The notes beneath the pieces were generated by a model. That model searched no databases and was not told the DNA's origin. It saw only the letters and a program-made list of their open reading frames with translations. A stretch of DNA of 64,000 bases from assembly GCA_020543525.1 (NCBI GenBank), contig JAHYIO010000004.1, positions 682,001 to 746,000 on the forward strand, in the 5' to 3' direction. Positions 1 through 10,855 of this stretch are shown here, one piece after another; positions within the stretch are counted from its first letter, which is position 1, and each line of letters opens with the position of its first letter. This DNA comes from Coriolopsis trogii (taxonomy: Eukaryota > Basidiomycota > Agaricomycetes > Polyporales > Polyporaceae). A program made the translations under genes and the position numbers.

Positions 1-387
1 CAGGGCACGTGACTGAACCTGGCCGACAAGTTGTCGGATGTAGTGGCAATGCCTAACCTCGGTGTCGACGTACCTCATAACAAGTGCGGTAACAGAAATT
101 GTTTCGGAGGCGTTCACGTTGCTGTTGGACGCTTCCTGTGCAGTGATCGCGGGGAGATTCGGGGATGAACAAGGGCGCAGGACCAGGTCAGCGTGCAGGT
201 GTATGAGTAAGAGCCAAGAGTATTCTGAGTAAGACATAAGGTCTAGAATATTCCGGTGCATTGTAGAATGCATAGGAAGACAAGGAAACCATATGGTCAT
301 AGGAACGTACAGTAGTTTCGTAGAGAAAACTGTATATAGTAAGTATAAACACAGCCTATAGTAAGTGCTAACTAAACATAAGTAAAC
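1..387. other. 5' flank of the DUF6532-like gene
   Basis: No gene is recognised. The last part is AT-richer than the coding sequence and holds a TATATA element at 333-338, about 50 nt before the start codon of the next gene, so it probably serves as that gene's promoter. Confidence 0.4.
333..338 (+). promoter_or_regulatory. possible TATA box of the DUF6532-like gene
   Basis: TATATA lies about 50 nt upstream of the ATG at 388. This is an ordinary core-promoter position for a short fungal 5' leader, but the match is a short AT motif only. Confidence 0.3.
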
Positions 388-1450
388 ATGACAATACAAA
401 GGTTGTGTGCACAACTCCGGACTGGTAGAGCTGTAAATCCGGAATGTCAACATCTCTACCATGCCTCCAAGGAGCTTGTCACTGACATTCTCATTCACAA
501 TGTCTTCCCTGATGGGCCGAAGAAGGCTGTGGATTTTGCACGTAGTGCCCTGATTTGCTGTGCTAAGGACTGCAATAACAAAGAACTTCAGAAGCGCCTA
601 AAGTCCGACAACCATTACTGGCCAAAGCTTGCTAGCTATGTGGGTTCATGGTACTATTATATCATTCACAGTCCTTCACATGGCTTGTAGATTCAGCAGC
701 GCATCTCAAACACTTGGGGCGCGGTCAAGAAGATCACCGATGGCCAGGCTCCAACCACGTTCAATATCCACCTCAGTGATGCTGGGATGATCAACTGGCT
801 GTTGGACAAGAGACGCTTCATCTATCCTGTTAACACTGAAGTACCATTCTCTTGCTGTCCTTTGAACGTTATGCTATTACTAATCAACCATCTTCATATA
901 CTAATAGAAGCGGACTTGTGATGACACCCAGCCTTATGGCAGCCCTCTTATTGCAGCAATTCTGCGTCCAGCGTATTTCACCGGACCACATAGCCTTGGC
1001 AACAGCATAGCGGACAGATTCTCATCATCCCTCCCAGAAGAACCAGATGAGAAGGAGATTCCGGCCCCGATGCTCGCTCTGGCAGCAACTACAGTGCGTG
1101 AAACATCAATGTCTGGATGGTTGCCTCTGACCGCCAATGCAGCTCCAGGCTTCCCTCTCGGACTACAAGAACGTGGTGTACAGGTCGTCTCACTTCGAAG
1201 GCAACACCCACATAGTGGACTATCGGTCGAACATCATGGAATTATCGGAACTCAAGGCCCGCAAGCCTTGTTGGTACCATTGGATGATGCATGGTTTATA
1301 TAAGGATCTCACGTGCGCTATGTTTTTGTCCTTGCATGCACACTGATACTGAACTAATAGTCTGCTTTTCACAGTCGCACAGGAGTGGCTAGCTTCACTG
1401 CGGTCAACCATGTCAGCCTGACCAACTTTGATGCCATACCTGATAAATAG
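388..1450 (+). CDS. DUF6532-like protein, function unknown
   Basis: The frame becomes continuous (about 269 residues) when four small introns are removed: exons 388-639, 691-840, 932-1093, 1143-1312 and 1375-1450, total 810 nt. All junctions are GT-AG. The layout resembles the mushroom DUF6532 family: a helical N-terminal half with a LASY stretch and a KRRFIYPV segment, then a PYGSPLI-AA-ILRPAYFTG segment, an ALAATTLQASL helix and a final HWMMHGLYK stretch. No catalytic residues are apparent and no role is known for the family. The family call rests on remembered pattern, so it is moderate; the exon structure is stronger. The surrounding AT-rich DNA suggests a repeat-rich setting. Confidence 0.5.
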
Positions 1451-2526
1451 ATGTCATGTCCATGTGTGCACCTCTGTCCTCCCCGCTCCCATCAGTAGTT
1501 CAGGAAATTTGTTATTTGCTTATTTGTCTTATTTTACTTCCCTGCCAGAATGTGACGCCCGCCACCAAAGCGTCTGTCAGCGAAATGCCACCAAAATTTG
1601 TGGAGAGTCTTGCAGTATATGGCCGCATTGACGTACCAAGTCTCATGAGATTTCATCATGAATCCATGCTGCTATGAATGGGACAAGTCAGGCACTGGTG
1701 TGTGTCTTATTTGCCACCAGTGGCTGTGCTGGAGCTTACGGCTTATAGCATCTTACTTGTCTTATTTGGGCAAATAAGACAACATAATAGATTTCCCAAA
1801 CTACTGATGCCGTCATACCTCTTATTACCTATTGTTCTTCATGTCTTCTGTGGTTATCAACCTTCTGACAGTTCAGCACTATTGACAGTTAATCATACGC
1901 TTCTGTAGTACCATACAGTATGATGTTTGTTCATATTTACGACACTCTTTCATCATGATTTGAAGTACTAGACTACTAGCAATGATAATAGTTATCTTTT
2001 GCCAGTCTATTGTCTGATAATGAGTGCTCATTAGCTCAAACACTGGGTGTGACTCATCTCCACATGGCCCAGATAGCTCTACTATAGTTCTCATTACATC
2101 TATTTTCAGCTATCGCCCAGGGGGGGTCGTACAATTAGCACTAATCCTCTACGCCTCGTAATTAGCTCTCATAATATATATTTATATCTAAGTTGTGTTT
2201 GGGGATTTTCCTGATGTTGACCTGACTTTTAATCACTAGTGGGTAGGGGGATAAGGACATATAGACTCCACTTAAAAGCCCAGGTAGAACAGACTACCAC
2301 CCTCAAGACAACCCTATAATGTCCAGGTCTGCCCAGAGGGGCCCCTGCTATTGTACACCTGAGCGCTGAAATACCCTGTTTTACCACAATGCCAAATGCA
2401 CATTTTTTGCGCTACTCATCTCCAAGTAGCCCAGATTGACCAAGTGCACAAGGAACAGCAAGACAACATACAGGTATCAATGTTACAAGCCCAATGTCAT
2501 ATGCATCCAAACACAGCCGTCACAAA
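1451..2526. other. AT-rich intergenic region
   Basis: No coding sequence is recognised. The stretch is AT-richer than its neighbours and contains several TTATTTG/GTCTTATTT repeats near 1515-1540, a perfect inverted repeat at 1759-1780 and a run of seven G at about 2119. It may be decayed repeat DNA. Confidence 0.4.
1759..1780. repeat. perfect 10-bp inverted repeat
   Basis: The arms GTCTTATTTG and CAAATAAGAC are exact reverse complements separated by GG. Related GTCTTATTT copies occur about 230 nt upstream. It could be a hairpin or a transposable-element remnant. Confidence 0.6.
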
Positions 2527-4569
2527 TCATGCCACCATGCCATTCGGATCCAACTTGCGGACCATCTCGTTGTCGTGCTCGCGCTTCATCTCCGTGCCAG
2601 AATCAACCCCGGTGGGCCATGTGATCGACATGTTGATCTCCACCGGATACCTCGCCTCACTCTCTTTCCCGCACCAGTCAAAGTCAATCAGCATCGCCCC
2701 AGTGTCCGTCACCAGGATGTTCGGCCGTCGCAGGTCGCCGAAGACGAGCTGTACATCGTGCAGCGCCTTCACCGCCTTCTTCACCGCCTCGAGAGCTCCC
2801 TTGTCGAGCCACTCGCCCGAGTTGCGCTCGCGGACAAAGTCCATCACGACCATCCACAGCCCGCCGAGCTCATCGACGCACTCGCAATAATGCAGGGTCG
2901 GCGCAAGGCCTCTCTTCGCCAGCAGTTCGTGACCCTCCTTCCCGTACTGCTTCACAAACTTGACCACGACGTCAAGGGCCCGTGCGTCAGGACCGGCACC
3001 GACGGGTCTCGCGAGCGCGCGGAAGACAGCTTTGTCTTTGTTCGCGCCCACGGGATCTGAATCCAGCCGTGCAATGTACTCGAGCGCGTACTTCTCGTTG
3101 TCCTTGACGAACGTGTTGAACGTAGGGCCGATGAACGGAGGCGGTAGGTCGACAAGGGACAACACATCGTTCCCTTTGCGCCGTTTGGCCGCACGCTGGA
3201 CCTCGTCCTTGGGCTGCAGCTCCGCGTAGTACGTCTGGAGGGCTTGTCTCACGTTCTCCAGCGCACGTAGCATACGCGCCACGCGCTTCACCGTGTCCTC
3301 CATCATTTCGTTCCCCTGCGGCCCGAGAAAGATGTACCCGCTGAGGCGCTGTGCAATGAGGACGTGCGCAAAGACAGCGCCCGCAAAAATGATGTACGGC
3401 CCGCAAATCCCGATGAGCATAACGGGGCAGCAGGAAGCGTCCCGGAGGGGTCGGGCCTATGCATATGATGTCGCTGCAGGTTCAGGTGATAGAATGCTCG
3501 GAGGACCTCACCTGCGGCGAGCTAAACGTCGTGGCGTAATCACGCTCCGCCTGCGCGAGTGCATCGCTACTTCCTTCCCCGATTTCGTTCTTGATTTCCG
3601 TGAATTCGTATGGAACCGCCAAGTTCACTACCGAGCAGTAGGTCTCGAGCAGAAGGTCTGTACGAATGGTTCGGGGTGTCAACAGAGACGGGGCATCCAC
3701 TGAAACCCCTTCGCGAGGATATAATGCAGTTGACCGAAGGGCCATGCTTCGACCCCTCCCAGTCTCGTAAAGCCCGAGAGCGGCAACGACAACTTTGTAT
3801 GCGCTAGCGAGATCGTGGGGCGTGAGTACCGCTTCACGATTGTCCAGATCGCGGGCAAATGTGGCAAAGGCCGAGAAATAGGGCGCAATAGGAGGCGGCT
3901 GCAGCGCGCAGGGACGCCAATTGTACACAGCGTCAGGGTTCTTCGGGTCCTGAATGACTCGCTGCACCGATGCCTTCGCAGCCGCCGAAGGAGCCACACG
4001 TTCGTAGGCTCGCTGAGCAATGTCTTCGCGACCTGACAGGCATACTCAGCGCGCGTTGCCACACAAATCAGGAAAGTACTCACTGTCTTTCGAACCGGTG
4101 AGAGCTGGGAGGCGTGATCAGTCGTGTTACAGACAAATACTTAGGGACGTCTCCATGAGCACGCACCTGCTTTGCTAGCGACGATGAAATGCAGGTTGTC
4201 GCGAGGTGGCCCACCAGGGAAGAGTTCGTTGAGCTGATGGAAACTCGTGATTATCCTGTCCTCGTCATCACAATGCTGCCGAAGCCATTCACGACCACGC
4301 TCGACCAAAGTCTGCGGTGGTTCAAGGGGCAGATCGAGAGGCTAGAGAACATGAGAAGAGCGGCTCGGAGCCAACGGCGATGATGGACATACAGCGTAGA
4401 AGGCAACTGGTACTTTGACGATGTGGTTCCTGAGAGCCTCCTCTTCTCGTAAGAGTCGCTTCCACAATACTCCGAAGAATCTATCATCATCAGAAGAGCG
4501 TATAACAAAGAAAGGGTCGCGGTCCCAGTCAGGATCAAGATACAAGAATGTGCAGTGAACGTTGGTCAT
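2527..4569 (-). CDS. Crinkler-header protein kinase (CRN N-terminal domain fused to a kinase-like domain)
   Basis: Five exons (4393-4569, 4167-4341, 4084-4104, 3512-4032, 2527-3456) join to 1824 nt, 607 residues. Residues 1-117 resemble the ubiquitin-like Crinkler header of fungi and oomycetes: an initial short beta strand ending in a Phe-Leu-Tyr, a KVPVAFYAPLDLP strand like the usual valine-rich one, and the closing LNELFPGGPP then NLHFIV. The C-terminal half is a divergent protein kinase: VVVKFVKQYG for the ATP lysine region, FGDLRRPNILV as the catalytic loop with the usual His-Arg-Asp replaced, and LIDFDW as the metal-binding DFG equivalent. Such header-kinase fusions occur in basidiomycetes; their role is unknown, possibly in inter-hyphal conflict or effector-like signalling. 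Exon 3 is only 21 nt. There is no secretion signal. Kinase activity is uncertain because of the altered loop. Confidence 0.72.
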
Positions 4570-4639
4570 GGTTGTGGTTCAAACTCAAGCACCCGCGAGG
4601 TAGTGCACGGTGAATTTGCTCTCGGGCGCTGCTTGACGT

Positions 4640-4797
4640 GTAAATTACAAGTAGGCGTCGGGACGTCCGAGATTTACATGGTAAATGACGGTAATTTACG
4701 TGGGTGTGAATTACGGTAAATCACCGGCAAATCTCAGGCATATGAATACTTCCTACTCAGTACTCACTTACTCACTAGGTGAATTACATGTAAATGT
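4640..4797. repeat. cluster of ATTTAC/GTAAAT motifs
   Basis: Short palindromic pieces such as GTAATTTAC, GATTTACATG and GAATTACATGTAAATG recur many times in 160 nt. The same GATTTACATG and AAATTTACCG words return at 5121-5169. This looks like a small dispersed repeat or MITE remnant lying between the CRN-kinase gene and the ArfGAP pseudogene. Confidence 0.45.
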
Positions 4798-4799
4798 CA

Positions 4800-5330
4800 G
4801 TGCTCACATGTCCAGGCAGCTTGGTACAGACCAACTTTACTTACAGTAGCTATGCACGACATCGGGCAGTGTTTCCTCCCGTACGCCGGCCCTCGTCACT
4901 GAAGCTGTTGAACTTGTTCCGCCCGCCATCTGACTTTGCTAGGCTGTGACATCGTTGAGCAAGTCTTGTGAAAAGGTTGACTGCAGGTTGACCGCTCATC
5001 AAGAACCGGGTGCAGAACTCTCAAGGCCAGCAGAATGGCATCATGTTTTGTTGTTGCCGAGAGGACCTTTCGCAATCCAGACCAGGCGCTACGCATGCGC
5101 AGGGTGCTTGGTAAAGGGGCAAATTTACCGAGATTTACTTACCTGAATCCGGCATCCCTGATTTACATGACATTCAGCACTTGCAGAATCCCCGTGCCCT
5201 ACCGCGAGGACGCTCTGGAAAGCGAGTCCCACGTGGCCCCGTGAGCATGTCGGGATCCCGCCTCCGCCATCTCCTCCATCCTCGTCTCGTCCGACAACAT
5301 TCGCGAGCTTGACTAACTGTGCCGAGACAG
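4800..5330. other. region upstream of the ArfGAP pseudogene
   Basis: No gene is recognised. It holds a second ATTTAC motif group (5121-5169). The first exon expected for the ArfGAP gene, encoding about 20 residues before the zinc finger, was not found here, and an in-frame TGA lies at about 5317. Confidence 0.4.
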
Positions 5331-6402
5331 ATGTGTTTCGATTGCCAGGCTCGTAAGTCGACATGGTCCAGCGTGACATTTGGTGTGTATATCTGTCTCG
5401 ACTGCTCGAACGTGCACCGCAACATGGGTGTACACATCAGCTTTGTCCGGTGAGTGTTCGTTTGGGCAAATGACAGGCAGTCTCATCTCCTTGCAAGGTC
5501 GACAAACCTAGACAGCTGGCAGCTCAACCAGCTCCGAACCATGAACGTCGGCGGAAACACCTCCGCCATCGACCTTCTCACCAAGCACGGCGGCGCAGCC
5601 CTCCTCCAGGACTCGGACACGAAGAAACAGTATTTGAGCCGAGTTGCGGAGCTCTATCAGGAGGAACTTGCGCTGCGAGTGAAGGAGGACGCTAGGTGGT
5701 GCGTTTCTACTCTGTCTAGCGCATGCATCGATGCCAGCAAATGGCTACAGATATCCCGACAAGATTGTCGTTACGGGGTTGAGGCTGCCCCCGCCCCTGC
5801 TGCACAAGCCGCAGACGACGACGACGACGACGACTTCTCGTCCTGAGACAAGCCTGCGAGCCCCAAATCCCCCATTACCTCTTCCAAGCCCTCCGCACCA
5901 CCTGTCATCGGCCGCTCTGTCAGCGCCAACACGGGCCCTCGTACAGTGAGCTCTGCTTCGCTCCGGTCGAACTCTACCACATCTACTGCCTCAAGACCAG
6001 TCTCCACGCTCGGAGCCTCTGGCTCAACTACTCCACCCCCTCTGTCGCCAGCGCGGCCTCTGCGGCTCCCAAAAATCCGAGCTCGGCGGTCTGGGTGCGA
6101 AGAAGGCGGCTCCTGTCGACTTTGCAGAGGCAGAGCGGAAGGCAGCTGAGGAAGCGGAGCGTATATGCCAGCTTGGATACGACCACGAGCAGGAAAAGGC
6201 TGAGGAGGAGGCTCGTGCACGGGCTGCTGCTGCAGAGCAGGCTGCCGCAACAAAGGCCAAGTCGCCTGTGACAAAGTCTGCGCCCGTCGCTGCTGCTCCC
6301 GTTGCCCCAAAGGGGAACACACAGGACATGGAGCGGCTGGGGATGGGCATGAAGCGTCTTGGGTTCGGAGCAGTCTCGGCTGCGGCGGCAGCTTCGACCA
6401 GG
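5331..6402 (+). pseudogene. broken ArfGAP gene (Glo3/ARFGAP2-3 type)
   Basis: The start encodes a recognisable ArfGAP zinc finger: CFDC, sixteen residues later CLDC, then HRNMGVH and, after an intron at 5450-5497, RSTNLDSWQ. Downstream is YPDKIVVTG, an acidic run of Asp codons, the Glo3-type motif FSS-x-DKP, an LGAKK segment and a charged coiled-coil helix ending LGMGMKRLGFGAV. ArfGAPs stimulate GTP hydrolysis on Arf1 in Golgi-ER COPI vesicles. Several lesions are visible: the Trp expected in FSSWDKP is a TGA stop at 5845-5847, frames change near 5780 and twice between 6020 and 6095, the exon before the zinc finger is missing, and the conserved C-terminal tail is not found after 6402. Sequencing error could explain one shift but hardly all of these. 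An intact copy elsewhere in the genome is expected. Confidence 0.78.
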
Positions 6403-7139
6403 TGAGACCATCGTTTGGTCGTGCCCTGCAGAACCGTTCACTGACTCGTCTTCCGACCAGCATCTTCTCGATGATTGTCCAACTGGGACACATAGTGAGT
6501 AGTCTCAGCTATCTCCAAGCATACAAGGTGTATATCCGGTTGTGCACATACGTCTTACTAGATGATCCACCTTAGCGTCAGGACCACATCGTGGCGTCGC
6601 CAGTTGTGTTCGTTCATGACACTGTGATAGGCTATCACCGGTACCCCTGATTGGGTGAGTCTTATAACCTCTTTTGTGTGTCTTCATGCTCACGATGCAC
6701 TGCTAGCAAGAGCACTCTGGAGAAAACATGATAAAGACCGTGGCCTGGGGCGAGGTTAGCGGCAACGCCACACAATGGGCCTGTTGCCCAGTTTCGGTCA
6801 AGTCATCGGGCGGAGTTGCTCCCGGAGAGCACCTCATATCTGAAGTCGCGGCACATCGAACCTGCCCAAGCCTTTGCTCACTGCGGAAACGAGTGTAGCT
6901 GGATTCGGTTGGGATGCTGCTGGGCAGTTGACGTATGCGGTACGCCTCCCTATGACGGTCTCTATCTATATGGCAGACCTCACTGCATCGCGATCATTTA
7001 TCAGACTCCGTCCGTCTATATACCTCACGCACGGTTTGAAAACATATGCTCTCCTCCTGGCTTCTCCGACAAGACATGCCGAGGGTTTCTCTGTATCCTG
7101 TCTCTCGTTCGGCTCGAGGCCATGGACACCGTGATAGAC
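6403..7139. other. intergenic, no gene recognised
   Basis: Short overlapping open frames occur here but none resembles a known family or joins convincingly to the membrane-protein exon downstream. A signal-peptide exon for that gene might lie in the right part of this stretch. Confidence 0.3.
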
Positions 7140-8437
7140 GACAAGAACGACCATAGAGTATGATTGGAACTGGATGACAGATGACACTCTGTCAGCACAC
7201 CGGATCCGCCGACCCAATGTGCCAGCAGAGCTGACCGTCCCGGTCGAAGGAAGGTCGCTCATGCGAGGCCCATTCCTACTGCTGACCTGCCGATAGGTAC
7301 AGACGTCGTAGTCATTGGCGTCGTCCGTGGCGAGAGCCTTGGCACCCCCAATCCTCTGCCGTACACGCTGAGCTTTGTCATTGGAGACGGCTCGATGACG
7401 CGTTGTACCCTCGGAAATACCGTAGAGCCATCCAGCATAGTCGCGAACGGCATTCTCTCTTACAAAGCCACAATATGCTCAGGAACTCTGCCGCCGGAGA
7501 CGAACATGCTCACGCTATCGCTGATAGGAGGGACGACAATCTGTATCGACTCCATCATTCTCAGTCGAAGTCTGCAGACAACAGCACCTGGAACATCTTC
7601 CTTTCCTTTGACTACTGCGAGCACCTCCTTCCGTTCGCCCTACGATGCACCTTCGCAATCAGCAACGCCGACCTCAAGAGTGGCTCTGTTGACGGAGTTC
7701 ATCACGTCCATTGTCATCACGAGTTCCTCGGTGTCTACCACACAACCGTGTGCGCCCAATGCGTCGGGCTCTACCGCGACCACGACTCCGCACAAGTCGT
7801 TCACCAGCACTGCTCAGGCTGATGTCACCAATATGGGCCAGTCTTCTCCAGTACCTATAAGGACACAGTCGCCAGCGCCGCCAAGCGTCGGAGCTGAGGA
7901 TGCTCGAAACCACAACAACGCAGCGATCATAGGCGGAACTCTCGGAGGAGTGGTGGTACTGCTCCTCGCCCTCCTGCTCAGGACGCGACTGCAAAGGTTG
8001 TGGGCGTCAGGTAAGCTCGCAGTCGCGCATACGGAGGAATACGATCTGATGGTTCAGGGCGTATAGTTGTACGAGGACGGCCGTCACGTTTGGAAGGGCA
8101 TGAGGACGACAGCTCCTTCGGCTCGGATGGGCACAGTGAAGTCGAGCTGAAGACGTGGTCCCCGGAGATGATGCTCATGCAGTCGTGTCCGCGACTCGAC
8201 GCGGACACAAACATGCCTGGAGCAAAGTTCGTATCCTCCAGCACGGACGCGGACGGGTTCAAGACCTCCCGCACGTCGTCGTACGACATGCTCCGCCCTA
8301 GTGCGAGGACGAATGAGGCCGCATACGGTGAGGACAAGCACCAGACGTTGGATCTACCTCCGGGTGTCGGCGGTGCGACCCGCTGTTCGGAGCTCTTGGC
8401 GTCCGCATCGAGTGCGAAGGAGTACTACGCATTATAG
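7140..8437 (+). CDS. single-pass membrane protein with Ser/Thr-rich ectodomain (5' end unresolved)
   Basis: Coding is clear from about 7298: a beta-rich stretch (GTDVVVIGVV, then LSFVIGDGS), a segment ending in CIDSIILSRS, a long Ser/Thr/Pro-rich region, one transmembrane helix (AAIIGGTLGGVVVLLLALLL, near 7920-7980) and a cytoplasmic tail rich in Ser and Asp. An intron at 8011-8066 (GTAAGC to TAG) joins the tail exon, which ends EYYAL-stop at 8435-8437. This is the architecture of a large Agaricomycete family of type I membrane glycoproteins whose function is unknown. The first exon was not settled: a piece reading YDWNWMTDD near 7160 and ELTVPVE near 7230 fits the family but is in a different frame from 7298 onward, so there is either an unusual intron at about 7225-7297 or a frameshift. 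No signal peptide was identified. Confidence 0.55.
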
Positions 8438-9432
8438 GAATAGATAGGATTACGAGGCCTATGGTACTCGAGGAATCCTACGTCTGCTCTGCTCTCGCGC
8501 CCTTTGTTAACACCTTGATGATTCGAGCGTTGCTCACAGAGTCGCTGGTCTTTATGGAGTTTTCTTCCTCCCGTACTTTGCAGGCCGGATCGAATACATC
8601 AACCGCTTCGTTCACGTTCTTGTTGACAAAGTGGATGTAGATCTCGCTAAGCAAGCAAGAACGTTGTTCCTGCGGCGACTGATACTGATGAGACAGGTGG
8701 TGGGCGAGGGCCCAGGCTACATAAGGAGAGCCCAGTCTACTTATGTAGCCCACCATCGCCAATAAAATGAACCCATAAGAAGAGCTTGGTTCCGCTAGAT
8801 CCAGTAAGCGCCACTGGTGTGTAAAGTCGGACCCGTGTCGTCCTAAAACGTTTCAGACACCTCCATCTCCTGGACAGCTCTTCTATTATGGAGTGCGTCG
8901 TAAACAGTTACTGGCGGCTCGCGGCCACACACAATCGACGCGAACGTATGTACAAGCGCTTTGCATCAAAGCCGAAGCTCGCGCTGAACACTTCGATCTT
9001 GCCTTCACCTCATCATACTGCATCAATCGTCGACATGCCAGACGAGCTTGGGAAGACTGCGAGCCCTGCCGTCGTTGTTGTGTATGGTGGACACAGAAGG
9101 TGCGGTAGCAAATCCAGTGCATGGGTTCCGATCGCGAAGACAGCTCTGGCAGGAGTCGGAGGCTGTGCGGCCATGAAGACCCCAGACAGGATCGTCCTTC
9201 TACGAGTGCTCCCAGCAAGTTCCTTCTGTACACTGACCTGTGAGTACTCGCCACTAGCGACCATCGTCCCATCGCTGTAGCAACCCGACTCTGAGAATCT
9301 GATATTCGAATGTTGCAGTCATGAAGTGCTGAGAGCGGAGCGCTATTCACGGGCCGCAGATACCGAGCGTCAGTCGACGTCAACTGGATTGTCTATGCAC
9401 TGCACATCAGATTCGTCTTCAGTATCGTTACA
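8438..9432. other. intergenic, no gene recognised
   Basis: Overlapping frames of 60-165 codons exist on both strands, including a 94-codon minus-strand frame near 8478-8760, but none shows a known domain or a convincing intron pattern. An 11-bp inverted repeat lies at 8715-8750. Confidence 0.35.
8715..8750. repeat. 11-bp inverted repeat (hairpin)
   Basis: GGCTACATAAG at 8715-8725 and CTTATGTAGCC at 8740-8750 are perfect reverse complements with a 14-nt loop. The position, about 280 nt beyond the stop of the membrane-protein gene, would suit a transcript-end structure or a repeat remnant. Confidence 0.55.
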
Positions 9433-10855
9433 ATGGTAACGCCAGAGGAACCTAACTTACCTGGAGCAACACAACCAGCACATGAAATCCCTGAAGTACA
9501 ATTCCCAGCGGCCCTTCAACTCGATGACCTGGACGCGCCACCGGCGCAGGCTGTCAACCTACCTCCGCATGCGGAAATCGCTGAAGCCCCTGTCCCTGCC
9601 ACGCCTGCGAACTTACCTCAACAGCTTGAGACCATAGAGACTTCGCGCAGCGGTGTAGCTCAGCCCGCGACAGGTTCTGATGCCAGTGCTGGAGGTAGTT
9701 CTCAGGCAAATGCACCATTAGTAACTCCTGTCGCACCTCCGGAGGCCGCCAAACTACCCACAATGACCTCTTCTGAACCTCTGAAGGACGCAGAGCTCTG
9801 GTTAGAAGATGGGAATCTCATCCTCGTCACACCCACGGTGCAGTTTCGGGTCTACCGCGGACCACTCGTCGCCCAGTCTCTCGTCTTCAAAGACATGCTC
9901 TCTCTCCCTCAGCCAGTCGACCATAGGTCGTCTGTTGCCGACCACTGCTCTGATTGCGTGCGATGCATCACTGTACCTGTCTCCGACTCACCCGAAGACC
10001 TGCGCCACTTCCTACGGGTCTTCGCGGGCATGAGCGCGTGGTACGTCGCTCCCTGCGTCTTACGAACGATAGGATCGCTGACAACTGTCTCCGTCGCACA
10101 GTTTCGGAGGGCTCGAACCCTCGTTTCACGAGCTCTCCGCGCTCATCCGCCTCGGCCACAAGTACCAGTGCGACAAGCTGCTCGCCCGGTGCCAGCAGTA
10201 CCTCTCCAAATTCTACCACGACGACTTTGACCTCTGGCGCAGCGACGAGGCCGTCTTCAGCCCGCCCGGGTTCGAGCCGATCCACAACATCGGCGTCGTC
10301 AACCTCGCGCGTCTGCTCGGTGCGGACGTCATGCTTCCCGGGGCGCTCATGGGCTGCTGCACGCTCGGGACGGAGATCGTCCACGGCTTCGCGCGCGAGG
10401 ACGGGACGCGCGAGACGCTGTCGCTGGAGGACCTCGGGCGCTGCTTCCTCGGGCGCGCGAACCTGGTCGAGGCGAACGCGGAGGCGACGCTCAAGCTGTT
10501 GAAGCAGACGCTCGCGGAGGACTGCCGCAGACCGGAGCGGTGCGAGCTGGCGATGAGGCGGATCCTCGGGCAGCTCACGCTCGACAACCGGAAGGTGCTG
10601 TTCAACCTGCGCTGGGACTGGTCGTGGTCGCCGTTCATCGACAACGAGGACGTCGAGCGCGATTTGTGTTGGGGGTGTTACAGGATGCTGGGCAAGCAGG
10701 GACGGCAGAAGGAACGCCATCGCGAGGTATTCGAGAGGTTGCCGGAGATGATGGGTGTGAAGGTGGAGGGATGGGGCAAGGCCCCCGCGCCGCCACCTGA
10801 GGCCGGCGTCGTGGACGATCTGCCGTTTGCACATAACATAGCACCGGGTCCGTAA
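9433..10855 (+). CDS. BTB/POZ domain protein, copy 1
   Basis: Two exons (9433-10040 and 10102-10855) give 453 residues. After a long Pro/Ala-rich N-terminal tail of about 110 residues comes the mushroom-type BTB fold: ELWLEDGNLILVTPTVQFRVYR, the conserved FKDMLSLPQP, and VSDSPEDLRHFLRVF. The second exon continues with SALIRLGHKYQCDKLLARC and the family-specific helical region IGVVNLARLL, REDGTRETLS and DLGRCFLGRA. A late Cys pair (CWGCYRML) is shared with copies 2-4. BTB domains mediate dimerisation and often recruit cullin-3, but this lineage-specific family has no defined role. The 61-nt intron sits where the other three copies also have one. Its stop is 81 nt from the stop of the convergent PL4 gene. 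The N-terminal tail is longer than in the other copies. Confidence 0.85.

Noticed and set aside
5771..6493. 240-codon minus-strand frame over the ArfGAP pseudogene
   Set aside because: The plus strand carries a recognisable ArfGAP; the minus frame is Pro/Arg-rich and antisense to it.
8886..9383. 165-codon minus-strand frame upstream of BTB copy 1
   Set aside because: No conserved motif, Arg/Ser-rich composition and several overlapping frames of equal quality, so no gene could be supported.
9968..10834. Long minus-strand open frame of 288 codons opposite BTB copy 1
   Set aside because: It is a mirror frame of GC-rich BTB coding sequence, with Arg/Pro/Ala-rich composition and no domain.
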